DNA from: a virus | IMG/VR virus record: IMGVR_UViG_3300044637_003149 | Location: 1-22,279 of that record | Direction: 5' to 3' (one strand) | Length of the DNA: 22,279 nt | Shown: piece after piece, positions 7,418 to 13,661 of the stretch | Numbering within the stretch: the first letter of the stretch is position 1 | Layout: every line of letters begins with the position of its first letter | Translations under genes and position numbers: made by a program | The notes under the pieces: generated by a model | Told to the model about the DNA's origin: nothing | The model's input: the letters and a program-made list of their open reading frames with translations, nothing else | The model's database searches: none

Positions 7418-7447
7418 TTATTTCTTGGGCATAAATCGTAAGGATTT
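7418..7447 (-). promoter_or_regulatory. Recurring motif, copy A (before gene U)
   Basis: A 30-bp segment containing TTTCTTGGGCA (7421-7431) and then CGTAAGGATTT on the plus strand. It is identical at 26 of 30 positions to the segment at 11556-11585 before the tape measure gene. It overlaps the last bases of hicB and lies just upstream of the gene U hairpin. Candidate late-activator or promoter element; no strong minus-10 box is seen, which would suit an activator-dependent promoter. Confidence 0.5.
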
Positions 7448-7802
7448 AGAACTTGGGGGTGAGTCCAAACTTCTCAATCGTCATGCGTTCAATGAGTTCA
7501 CCGACGCTAACGCCTGCTTCTTTCGCTTGGAGCTTCAAGGTCGCTTTGACATCCGCAAATAAACGAGTCGTCAAGTTTTGACGACCTAAGGCAGGTCGCC
7601 CCACCTTTTGGTTCATGTAGTGATTGCCTTGTTCAAAGGCTTCCCATTGAGACGCAAGCATTACGCCAAAAATCTGTATGGCTTCTTCTTTCGTGTCGCC
7701 ACAGCCAATATGCACATCCCACAAATCGCTTTCAGCGACAAAGCATTCGCCTTCTTCGTCCCACCGTGTTTTAAGGGTTTTTAAAATATCACTTTGTTTC
7801 AT
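7446..7802 (-). CDS. hicB: HicB-like antitoxin
   Basis: This 118-residue protein has the HicB layout. Residues 11-60 form a degenerate RNase-H-like fold (WDEEGECFVAESDLWDVHIG, then CGDTKEEAIQIF). A C-terminal ribbon-helix-helix segment follows (residues 65-110: GRPALGRQNLTTRLFADVKA, then AGVSVGELIERM). It should bind and neutralise the HicA toxin and repress the shared promoter. It follows hicA by 14 bp in the usual toxin-first order; the ATG at 7802 has AAGGA about 11 nt upstream. The position inside a tail operon suggests an inserted stabilisation or lysogen-maintenance module. Confidence 0.8.
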   Translation of the reverse strand: MKQSDILKTLKTRWDEEGECFVAESDLWDVHIGCGDTKEEAIQIFGVMLASQWEAFEQGNHYMNQKVGRPALGRQNLTTRLFADVKATLKLQAKEAGVSVGELIERMTIEKFGLTPKF

Positions 7803-7816
7803 TATGAGTAGGTTCC

Positions 7817-8038
7817 TTATGGGTTATTCGCTAAAAAAGCGTGGCATGTTTTAAGAACTTTACGGTAATAAGGCATCTTCACCATGCCTCTTTTGGCATT
7901 CTTGCCGTGAGTCGTGGCAAAGGCAGTCACCCAACGGTGTTTCCAATAGATTTGATAATGTCCGCTGGCGTCTTGTTTGACGGTGAAGCCGAGGGCTTCC
8001 AATTCGGCTTTCAGTTGCTTAAAGGTAAACTCGGGCAT
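7817..8038 (-). CDS. hicA: HicA-like toxin (mRNA interferase)
   Basis: This 73-residue protein matches the HicA fold. The start is FKQLKAELEALGFTVKQD, then SGHYQIYWKH, then a basic C-terminal helix (MVKMPYYRKVLKTC). His27 in SGHYQIYW corresponds to the conserved catalytic His of HicA, a dsRBD-like RNase that cleaves mRNA. The family motif is usually GSHH or GSH, here SGHY, so it is a divergent member. The ATG at 8038 has AGGA about 10 nt upstream. A strong promoter with a palindromic operator lies immediately upstream (8070-8113). Confidence 0.72.
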   Translation of the reverse strand: MPEFTFKQLKAELEALGFTVKQDASGHYQIYWKHRWVTAFATTHGKNAKRGMVKMPYYRKVLKTCHAFLANNP

Positions 8039-8069
8039 GGGCGGTCTTTCCTGTGCTGGATATGCTTTT

Positions 8070-8113
8070 AGTATAATTCATAATTAGGATATTGTCAATA
8101 CCTTAATTATGAA
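8070..8113 (-). promoter_or_regulatory. hicAB promoter with palindromic operator
   Basis: On the minus strand there is TTGACA (8098-8093), a 17-bp spacer and TATACT (8075-8070), a near-perfect sigma70 promoter. An inverted repeat at 8077-8113 has two 18-bp arms, TTCATAATTA-AGGTATTG and its partner, with 16 of 18 positions matching around one central base. It covers the minus-35 box and the spacer. Autorepression by the HicB ribbon-helix-helix domain is the natural inference. Confidence 0.85.
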
Positions 8114-8121
8114 ACACAAAC

Positions 8122-8148
8122 AAAAAGGGAGCCGATGAAGGCTCCCTT
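8122..8148 (-). terminator. Intrinsic terminator after the terminase-like gene
   Basis: Minus-strand stem AAGGGAGCC / GGCTCCCTT is perfect over 9 bp with a TTCATC loop, and runs into a five-T tract. It lies 9 bp after the stop of the terminase-domain gene and just before the hicAB promoter, so it closes the upstream two-gene unit. Confidence 0.92.
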
Positions 8149-8156
8149 GGGGTTGC

Positions 8157-8972
8157 TTAAGCCTTAGATGCTATTTCTAAGACTTTTTCAACTTCACTTA
8201 ACCGCCTGTTCAAGTCTTCAAGCGTGACAGGCTTCTTCGCAGGAGGCTCTATTTCTTTATAGCCTTTAAAATCACACCATGCCGCTAGTGCAAAGAGTCT
8301 TAAATCTAAGGCATCGGTGTCTCTGCCTTGCTGATTCACCCAAAACCAACCACCCTCAAGCTTGATGTATTGTTGTGACGTTAAGGACGAAAAATAAGCG
8401 TCACTGTTCATCCCGTACCTGAAATGGAAGGGGTATACGTCCCTATTGTTCAAGAGCTTGTAAAAGAAAGACTTGATTCGGTCATGGCTTATAAAATAAA
8501 GCGGAGCCTCCTCACGCTCGTCCATATCGTTCAGCTCGTCGTTAGAAAAAGAGCTGACCAACGGATGTTCCCCATAAACGACTTTACACATCGACACGCT
8601 AGAATCGACATCCTTGTCTTGCACAAACGCTAAGACTTGGCGTGGCAAAAAGCCACTGTCGATAAACGTGCGACCAATCGGCATAGGCTTGCCGTCTTCA
8701 TGTTGGTAGACCTTGTTCAAGCGTTGATACAAAATGTCCCATATGTTTTTATTCGTGGGGTCACCATGAATGGCACCCCAATCGATCGACCAGCTTTCAA
8801 AGCGTTCGCCCCAACCCACCACTTCATATTCCAAACGGTTTTTAAACACCGCCACGCCTGCGGTTAACGCCAGTACCCCTTTAGGCACTTCGGCGTTGTA
8901 CACTTCTAAACAGGCTCTTAAGTCTTCAGGGCGGACTTGGGGTTTTGTTTCTAATACAGTCGGATTCATCAT
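8157..8972 (-). CDS. Stand-alone terminase nuclease-domain paralogue, catalytically altered
   Basis: This 271-residue protein is clearly related to residues 349-570 of the large terminase in this window. Shared blocks include LEVYNAEVPKGVLALTAGV, NRLEYEVVGWGERFESWSID, FIDSGFLPR, and DALDLRLFALAAW near the end. It lacks the whole ATPase domain. In the terminase the motif TAGVDVQ holds catalytic Asp374; here it is TAGVAVF, so position 41 is Ala (codon GCG against GAT). The other acidic residues remain (Glu48, Asp105, Asp223). The loop at 120-155 is different and the C-terminal helix (residues 245-270) is new. It starts at the ATG at 8972 and follows the 123-residue gene by 4 bp; a terminator follows it. 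An intact reading frame argues against a decaying fragment. Role unknown: packaging regulator, decoy subunit or interference with other phages. Confidence 0.85.
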   Translation of the reverse strand: MMNPTVLETKPQVRPEDLRACLEVYNAEVPKGVLALTAGVAVFKNRLEYEVVGWGERFESWSIDWGAIHGDPTNKNIWDILYQRLNKVYQHEDGKPMPIGRTFIDSGFLPRQVLAFVQDKDVDSSVSMCKVVYGEHPLVSSFSNDELNDMDEREEAPLYFISHDRIKSFFYKLLNNRDVYPFHFRYGMNSDAYFSSLTSQQYIKLEGGWFWVNQQGRDTDALDLRLFALAAWCDFKGYKEIEPPAKKPVTLEDLNRRLSEVEKVLEIASKA

Positions 8973-8976
8973 AACC

Positions 8977-9348
8977 TTAGTTTCCTTTATTCTTAGGGGT
9001 ATTTAACTCTTTTAAGCGTGCTTCAAAAATCAGCTTCTTCCGCCACGCCCGATCTTCTTCGAGCTTCTTGGCTTCGGCTTCACGCTTTTTCACCAACTCC
9101 GCATGCGTGGCTTTGCGTTCCAAACGCTTCACCTTCTCATGCTTCATGGGTTCGGCTCCGTGCAGAATCTGTAGAATCTGCTTCTTTTGTTGCAGATTCA
9201 AACGGTATTCTTTCGGAAATTCATGCACCACAGACCCCCCTTGGGGGTAGGTCGTGGTGACACGAATGTAGCCGAAATGCACTTCATGTTGCCCCAACAG
9301 TTCGTGAGGCATCTCACCGCCTGTGGCGGTGTAGAGGTCGTTATTCAT
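8977..9348 (-). CDS. Unknown protein with basic coiled-coil tail, first gene of the cassette
   Basis: This 123-residue protein starts at the ATG at 9348 with AAGGA about 9 nt upstream. Residues 1-55 look globular with strands (HEVHFGYIRVTTTYPQGGSV, then VHEFPKEYRLN). Residues 56-115 are strongly charged and helical (KHEKVKRLERKATHAELVKK and following), a likely coiled coil or nucleic-acid-binding helix. I do not recognise a family. It is placed 4 bp before the terminase-like gene and shares its promoter and leader, so the two products probably work together, for example as a small-subunit-like partner. That pairing is an inference from co-transcription only. Confidence 0.6.
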   Translation of the reverse strand: MNNDLYTATGGEMPHELLGQHEVHFGYIRVTTTYPQGGSVVHEFPKEYRLNLQQKKQILQILHGAEPMKHEKVKRLERKATHAELVKKREAEAKKLEEDRAWRKKLIFEARLKELNTPKNKGN

Positions 9349-9509
9349 TTGACTTTTTTCCTTTTCTAGGGGAATTCACAACGTAAAAAAGGGCTTGGAT
9401 GTAGAAAACCCGAAAAGTCAACGGGCGATTTTGCCTTGCGACAGAATCCATCCAAACCCTAAAAATAGGTTTGTTTTTTGTAGTTGACTTTTGAGGGTTT
9501 TCTAAGCCC
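9349..9509 (-). repeat. Inverted-repeat-rich leader between the tape measure gene and the cassette
   Basis: This non-coding stretch holds related elements built on TTGACTTTT...TTTTCTA...AGCCC. Copies are at 9349-9372 and 9483-9509 (plus orientation) and 9391-9422 (opposite orientation); a shorter opposite copy is at 9531-9546. Copies 9391-9422 and 9483-9509 form arms of a long imperfect hairpin with a 60-nt loop. Within that loop, 9458-9468 can instead pair with 9391-9401 (10 of 11 bases), giving alternative folds. A transcript starting near 9511 would carry these structures in a roughly 160-nt leader. Confidence 0.6.
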
Positions 9510-9517
9510 ATGTGTTT

Positions 9518-9546
9518 ATTAAAGCAAATGGGGCTAGAAAAGTCAA
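9518..9546 (-). promoter_or_regulatory. Promoter for the terminase-like cassette
   Basis: Minus-strand TTGACT (9546-9541), 17-bp spacer and TTTAAT (9523-9518) make a good sigma70-type promoter, 32 bp after the tape measure stop. The minus-35 box is itself part of one of the TTGACTTTT repeats, so a protein binding the repeats would compete with or recruit RNA polymerase here. Confidence 0.7.
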
Positions 9547-9578
9547 GCGGTTTTTTTGAACTCGTTTGTTCGGGGGAG

Positions 9579-11513
9579 CTACGCATATTCAGGCATGTCC
9601 GACATCGTGCCTTGTGTGGCATTCTTTGCCATATCCATAAAGGCGGTCAACTGCTGACGACTCGGCAGGCTTGCCACCTGCACCACGACCGTACCTCCGC
9701 CAGCACTCGCTTTTTTAGCAGGGCTTTGTCTCTTGGCAGGAGGCACAACATTGGGGTTATAATAGGGTGTGGATTCATCCCAAAAGGCATCCCCTGTCTT
9801 CGTGGATTTGGGCGTGTAAGATTTGACAAAGGTTTGAATGCCTTTCTTTTCTTTTTCCGTGGCAGGTCTTGTACCTGCTTTAATCACATTTGTCATTAAA
9901 TCTAAGGCACCCGCCGTTAGGTCGGCGAGTTTGGATCCGATCGGATTAAGAGCGACTAACACTTGCGTACTAAACTTGTGCCAACTCGACCCCAGTCGCT
10001 GTGTACTCGCTTCACTGCTTTGGCTGATATTCTTAAAATCACGATCAATCGCCCCAGCGGAATCCTTGCTAGACTTTTCTTTAATGCGTTCGTACTCTTG
10101 CCAGTTCGACATCATAGGAATCAGGAAGTTCTTCACCTGTTGATCGCCAAACAAGGCACTCATCACCTTTAGATCTGTGCCGTTCTTCGTCATTTCACGG
10201 ATCTTCATCATAAAGGCTTCTAAGCCCGATTCGGCTTTGGGGAAGTATTTCTTCGGATTGGCGATTAAATCGACCACATCCACGCCTTTTTTACTGAACT
10301 TGTTTAGCGTTTCAGTTGAATAAGCCTTAGACAGGAAGTTGAAGAGGTTGTTAGCCGCTTCTTCAGGTGTACCTGCTCCCTTTTTAGCGACTTGGAGCAT
10401 TGCCCCCACCGCAGGAAGGTTCTTTTGATCAAGGTTCATTACTTTAAACATAGCACCCAACTTCGGCATGAATTGAGCCATGTTGTTCAACTCAAAGCTT
10501 CCCAGCTTCCCTGCGGTGGAAAGCACATCTAGGGCTTTGCCTATGTCTTGAGGCTTAACGCCCATGTGAAGACTTAACGCCGTCGCCAGTTCCGCCATAT
10601 CCAGCGGATCCGTCCCACTGCCCTTGCTTGCCTTCGCCAGCGTCGGCAACATCGCTAACGCCGTTTGAGTCTGTACACCGTTGGCAATCAACACCTGCAA
10701 GGCATCGATCAGTTGAGGCTCCTGCATCAGGCTCATGCTACTGGTGCGAAGCAAGGTATCGGAAATCGTGCCACGCATGGAATCACTAAATCCGCCTGTA
10801 TTCTGCATCAAACGCAAGGCGGTGTCTTTACTGCGGTAGGCTTGCCCTTCGGCTCCGTTAAACATCCCCACCGCTCCGCCTGCTAAACCCAAGGCTCCCA
10901 TCGTCGCCAAACCTGCCCCACCCCCAAAGAGGGTAGATGCCACCATGCCCGCACCGCCCATCATGGGGTTACCGCCAAGCAAAGTCGTCAGGGGCAAGGC
11001 ACTGCTAATCGTTTCCCATTTTTTACCCCACTTGATTTTAGAGTCTAAACGAGTCCTCACTTCTATTTGAGACTTTAACACACTGGTGAGCTTTTCCTCA
11101 TTGCGTGCCACATCTTTCGTGTAAAGCCCTTGCGACTTCAGTGAAGCCTTATAATGACGCATGGAGTTTCCTAAGACCTTATGCTGGCGTTCTTGGGTTT
11201 TCAAAAGCCTCGTATAATGTTCCATTTGGCTTGTGGCGGTGGCATCTAAACTGCCTGAATTCTTCAAAACCGTCTGAAACTCTTTAAGCTTGGTCTTGGT
11301 GGTGCCGATGCCTTTTTGAAGAGCGACCAAGTTATTCTTGGTTTTGTTAAAGCCTCCAAGGGTTTTAGCAGCACTGTCGGCAGCTTTAAACTGCTTATTC
11401 AGCGAATCCACGCCTTTGGACGTGGCGTTCAACGCATTTTGAGCCGTCTTTAAGCCCTTTTCAAGACCGCTGGCATTGGCTTCTACTTCAAGAATCGCTC
11501 GCATTTTGGACAT
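9579..11513 (-). CDS. Phage tail tape measure protein
   Basis: I chose the ATG at 11513 (644 residues, MSKMRAILEVEANASGLEKG). GGAAGGGA lies 7-10 nt upstream, whereas the upstream in-frame GTG at 11534 has no ribosome site. The protein has an N-terminal coiled region (residues 10-165) typical of TP901-type tape measures. A Gly/Ala/Met-rich hydrophobic stretch follows (about 176-219), then the conserved core (about 235-480: MSLMQEPQLIDALQVLIANG, ATALSLHMGVKPQDIGKALD). The C-terminus is Lys/Pro-rich. The protein sets tail length. Its length suggests a tail of around 100 nm, using the usual 1.5 angstrom per residue. In P2 it is preceded by sheath, tube and E genes and followed by U; here both neighbours are replaced by accessory genes. 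Confidence 0.9.
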   Translation of the reverse strand: MSKMRAILEVEANASGLEKGLKTAQNALNATSKGVDSLNKQFKAADSAAKTLGGFNKTKNNLVALQKGIGTTKTKLKEFQTVLKNSGSLDATATSQMEHYTRLLKTQERQHKVLGNSMRHYKASLKSQGLYTKDVARNEEKLTSVLKSQIEVRTRLDSKIKWGKKWETISSALPLTTLLGGNPMMGGAGMVASTLFGGGAGLATMGALGLAGGAVGMFNGAEGQAYRSKDTALRLMQNTGGFSDSMRGTISDTLLRTSSMSLMQEPQLIDALQVLIANGVQTQTALAMLPTLAKASKGSGTDPLDMAELATALSLHMGVKPQDIGKALDVLSTAGKLGSFELNNMAQFMPKLGAMFKVMNLDQKNLPAVGAMLQVAKKGAGTPEEAANNLFNFLSKAYSTETLNKFSKKGVDVVDLIANPKKYFPKAESGLEAFMMKIREMTKNGTDLKVMSALFGDQQVKNFLIPMMSNWQEYERIKEKSSKDSAGAIDRDFKNISQSSEASTQRLGSSWHKFSTQVLVALNPIGSKLADLTAGALDLMTNVIKAGTRPATEKEKKGIQTFVKSYTPKSTKTGDAFWDESTPYYNPNVVPPAKRQSPAKKASAGGGTVVVQVASLPSRQQLTAFMDMAKNATQGTMSDMPEYA

Positions 11514-11555
11514 AAAACATTCCCTTCCAACCACCAGTATAGAAGGTAGTGCATC

Positions 11556-11585
11556 TTATTTCTTGGGCAGAAACCGTCAAGATTT
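11556..11585 (-). promoter_or_regulatory. Recurring motif, copy B (before the tape measure gene)
   Basis: A 30-bp segment with TTTCTTGGGCA (11559-11569), then CGTCAAGATTT on the plus strand; 26 of 30 positions match copy A. The inner TTTCTTGGGCAGAAA is a short inverted repeat (TTTCT/AGAAA). On the minus strand the segment reads TTGACG, 16 bp, TAAGAT, which would make a weak promoter for the tape measure gene that could need an activator. A weak 5-bp hairpin (11594-11610) lies just upstream. Confidence 0.5.
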
Positions 11586-11635
11586 TATTAAATTGCAGAA
11601 ATAAACTGCATCAAGTGTATTCATAATTCACCTTT

Positions 11636-12346
11636 CTATTTTTTGTACCCATTAGAGACGTAAACCAATTGTTCCAACTCACGATCTACAAAACTCTGCC
11701 ATTCAAGAGAGGAATCTTTATCTCCTTTTTGTAGAAGGGTAATATACTCTTCTGGCGTAACGCAATCTTTTCTATTTTCTCTGTATGGATACCATGTTCT
11801 AGTGGGTCTCGGGTATTTCTTTACAAAAGCATCAAGGCACTTTCGCATTATGGTGAAACTTTGATACTGATTATAAGACGAGAGCATATTAAAAAAGGCT
11901 TCCTTTGCTCTAGCTTGTCGCTCTAAAAAAACCTCTAAAAACTCGTCATCACCTCTTTTGCAAGTGTATTGCCTGTATTGATCATGCTTAAGTAAGTAGC
12001 ACAAGCTGTTTATGATAAGACCACCTTTTATATCTTTTAAAATATGCTTCGCAAAGCAGGATGCAGACGGAATCCACTCAAACTCAAAAGATTCAGGATT
12101 TCCCCCATAATTAAAATGTTCTTTTAGGAAATCCGATATACGTTGATTCTCAATGTGTTTAATTCGTGAATTGAAAACGTCTAAAGATGGAATGCCTTCA
12201 TGTAAAAAAGGCTCTCCATTTCGTTCTCTCTTTTTAAAATCTTGCCCCATCAATTCATTATAAATTCTAACGTACTCTTGATGAGTGGGTAAGTGGTCTA
12301 ACATCTCAATAATTTTATCAAAATAACAGTGAGTTTCGTTAGGCAT
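11636..12346 (-). CDS. Unknown accessory (moron) protein with its own promoter
   Basis: This 236-residue protein begins MPNETHCYFDKIIEMLDHLP. I do not recognise a family. It is mostly helical, rich in aromatic and charged residues, with Cys at 7, 97, 115, 129, 170 and 195 (approximate) and no clear metal motif or membrane segment. The gene is visibly AT-richer than the tail genes and is flanked by non-coding DNA on both sides. GGAG lies 6 nt before the ATG, and an extended minus-10 promoter with a 24-bp palindrome is directly upstream. These are the marks of a lysogenic-conversion or defence moron inserted before the tape measure gene. Function is not assignable. Confidence 0.55.
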   Translation of the reverse strand: MPNETHCYFDKIIEMLDHLPTHQEYVRIYNELMGQDFKKRERNGEPFLHEGIPSLDVFNSRIKHIENQRISDFLKEHFNYGGNPESFEFEWIPSASCFAKHILKDIKGGLIINSLCYLLKHDQYRQYTCKRGDDEFLEVFLERQARAKEAFFNMLSSYNQYQSFTIMRKCLDAFVKKYPRPTRTWYPYRENRKDCVTPEEYITLLQKGDKDSSLEWQSFVDRELEQLVYVSNGYKK

Positions 12347-12366
12347 CGTACTCTCCTTTTTTCTAA

Positions 12367-12407
12367 ATTATAACATCAAGTCTTTTTTTGCGGACGTCCG
12401 CAAAAAA
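12367..12407 (-). promoter_or_regulatory. Promoter overlapped by a perfect 24-bp palindrome (candidate operator)
   Basis: The segment 12384-12407 is a perfect palindrome: six T, GCGGACGTCCGC, six A. On the minus strand an extended minus-10 (TG-T-TATAAT, hexamer 12372-12367) lies 11 bp downstream of it, with no good minus-35 hexamer. Taking +1 near 12360, the palindrome is centred near -36. A dimeric regulator binding there could replace the minus-35 contact or block the polymerase. The LuxR-type gene ends 9 bp upstream, making its product the obvious candidate. It is not a usual terminator, because no T tract follows the GC stem. Confidence 0.75.
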
Positions 12408-12415
12408 CGCTTTGT

Positions 12416-12985
12416 TTAAATAGCAGATTCAAGATCAATTTCTTCAATCCCAACCAAACCGTATTTGATCGCATAAAGGCAGGCTTGGGTGCGGTCGTTT
12501 ACACCTATTTTTTTGTAGATGTGGGTTAAGTGGGTGTTAATCGTTTTAGGACTCAACACCAGCATTTCAGCAACGCTCTTTTTGTCATGCCCTTTGGCGA
12601 CAAGCTTCAAGACTTCTAACTCACTCGCCCTTAAGTCGTCTAGCTTGCTGGGGCATGGATTTTCTGAAAGCATCCATAACAGGGTCAAGCCTCCATTAAG
12701 CGTGTCCGCCAAGTGGTAGAGGCTCATTTTTTCGTCGAAATAAACCGCTTGAACTTTAGAGCCTTTTTCTAAGCGGATCGGTAAGTCTTCGTACTCTATC
12801 AATTTTTCGGTAAAAAACCCCAAAGTCCGAGGGGGGCTGGCGATATTTCTCACCAAACGAATGGAGACTTCTTCCTTTTGCTTATCCAGCAAGGCTTGGA
12901 AGTGGAACAGGTTGCCGTTAATGCCAACCGTTCCGTCGCCATGGCGATTCAACAGTTCTTTTAGATCTGAAATAGTCAGCTCCAT
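12416..12985 (-). CDS. LuxR-type (GerE HTH) transcription regulator
   Basis: This 189-residue protein has a clear C-terminal LuxR-family DNA-binding domain (about residues 115-180): RASELEVLKLVAKGHDKKSV, then the recognition region SPKTINTHLTHIYKKIGV, then NDRTQACLYAIKYGLV. The N-terminal 110 residues are neither a recognisable receiver (no phospho-acceptor Asp pattern) nor a known autoinducer domain, so the signal is unknown. It starts at the ATG at 12985 with GGAG 10 nt upstream and closes the accessory train. A palindromic site lies just beyond its stop, in the promoter of the next gene. LuxR-type regulators are uncommon in the late region of a phage. Confidence 0.85.
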   Translation of the reverse strand: MELTISDLKELLNRHGDGTVGINGNLFHFQALLDKQKEEVSIRLVRNIASPPRTLGFFTEKLIEYEDLPIRLEKGSKVQAVYFDEKMSLYHLADTLNGGLTLLWMLSENPCPSKLDDLRASELEVLKLVAKGHDKKSVAEMLVLSPKTINTHLTHIYKKIGVNDRTQACLYAIKYGLVGIEEIDLESAI

Positions 12986-12990
12986 AGGGC

Positions 12991-13476
12991 TTAGGCTCCC
13001 TCTGCTTTTTTGAGTTCAATTTCTTTTAAAAACTTTTGGGAAATCAGGCACGGCATAAAAAACCCAACGACTTCGCCATTAAAAGCAAAATAAATAGGTT
13101 TTAATCTGCTTTTTTGCCAAAAAGTAAACTCTACCAAGGACTTATTGGTAAACTCATTAAAAACATAAGAAGCAATATAAGATTCAATTTTGCCAATTTT
13201 TACTTTTACAAAATCCTTGTGAGTCTCTTCGGTTTTTTCAAGTTTGGAAAATTGGGTACAATCCAAATTTTCAAAATCTAAAATTAAAGGCTTTGTCTTT
13301 AGAGTAACCTTATTCTTAACAGTGGAACCCGTTATATCGACGAATCTTTTATTGACTGCAATAATTGCATTTGAATACAAGGTACGATCATTTAATTCCA
13401 ACTCGTATAGATCTTTAAATTGAAAAAGACCGTTTCTTTTAATCTTAAATGTTTGTTTGACTTTTGCAATCTTCAT
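12991..13476 (-). CDS. Unknown AT-rich accessory protein
   Basis: This 161-residue basic protein has no motif I recognise. The sequence alternates short strands (LYSNAIIAVNKRFVDITGST, IESYIASYVFNEFT, LKPIYFAFNGEVVGFFMP) with Lys-rich segments, suggesting a beta-rich fold. It has only two Cys and no membrane segment. The ATG at 13476 overlaps the stop of the membrane-peptide gene (TAATG), with AAGG in GAAGGTGACTA as ribosome site. It is AT-richer than its neighbours, like the 236-residue moron gene downstream, which suggests recent acquisition. It ends KKAEGA, the C-terminal pattern shared by several genes in this train. Confidence 0.5.
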   Translation of the reverse strand: MKIAKVKQTFKIKRNGLFQFKDLYELELNDRTLYSNAIIAVNKRFVDITGSTVKNKVTLKTKPLILDFENLDCTQFSKLEKTEETHKDFVKVKIGKIESYIASYVFNEFTNKSLVEFTFWQKSRLKPIYFAFNGEVVGFFMPCLISQKFLKEIELKKAEGA

Positions 13477-13661
13477 TAGTCACCTTCTTTCTTGCTTACA
13501 TCACGAATAAAATCATCAAAAGTTTTTTCAGCCTTTGGTAGCCCATATTTCAATATGCCTACGATTAGAGCAAAGGGCAGAATGGCCAATTGGATAAACA
13601 CCCAAAGCAAAACAAGAAAAAGCTTGAGGGTCACACGAATGATCATACGCAACATTTCCAT
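13476..13661 (-). CDS. Small membrane protein
   Basis: I chose the ATG at 13661 (61 residues, MEMLRMIIRVTLKLFLVLLW). AAGG lies 6-7 nt upstream within the junction GAAGGTGAGTG; a GTG one codon earlier is less likely. A hydrophobic segment covers about residues 6-40, long enough for one extended or two tight membrane passes. A charged C-terminus follows (KAEKTFDDFIRDVSKKEGD). It has no recognised family. It may act at the cell envelope, for example in superinfection exclusion or as an extra lysis factor, but nothing specific supports this. It overlaps the ASCH gene stop (TGATG). Confidence 0.55.
   Translation of the reverse strand: MEMLRMIIRVTLKLFLVLLWVFIQLAILPFALIVGILKYGLPKAEKTFDDFIRDVSKKEGD

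Noticed and set aside
8157-8972. Terminase-like gene as a plain decayed pseudogene
   Set aside because: The frame is intact, has a proper start and terminator, keeps most family residues and has gained new C-terminal sequence.
9341-9622. 93-residue reading frame on the minus strand across the gap after the tape measure gene
   Set aside because: It overlaps the tape measure 3' end, has no ribosome site and runs through the inverted repeats and the promoter; its composition follows the repeats rather than a protein.
11514-11534. Upstream GTG start for the tape measure gene at 11534
   Set aside because: No ribosome site precedes it, whereas the ATG at 11513 has GGAAGGGA upstream.
12384-12407. 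Palindrome as a bidirectional intrinsic terminator
   Set aside because: The T run precedes the GC stem and an A run follows it on both strands, the reverse of a terminator; its position over a promoter suggests an operator.
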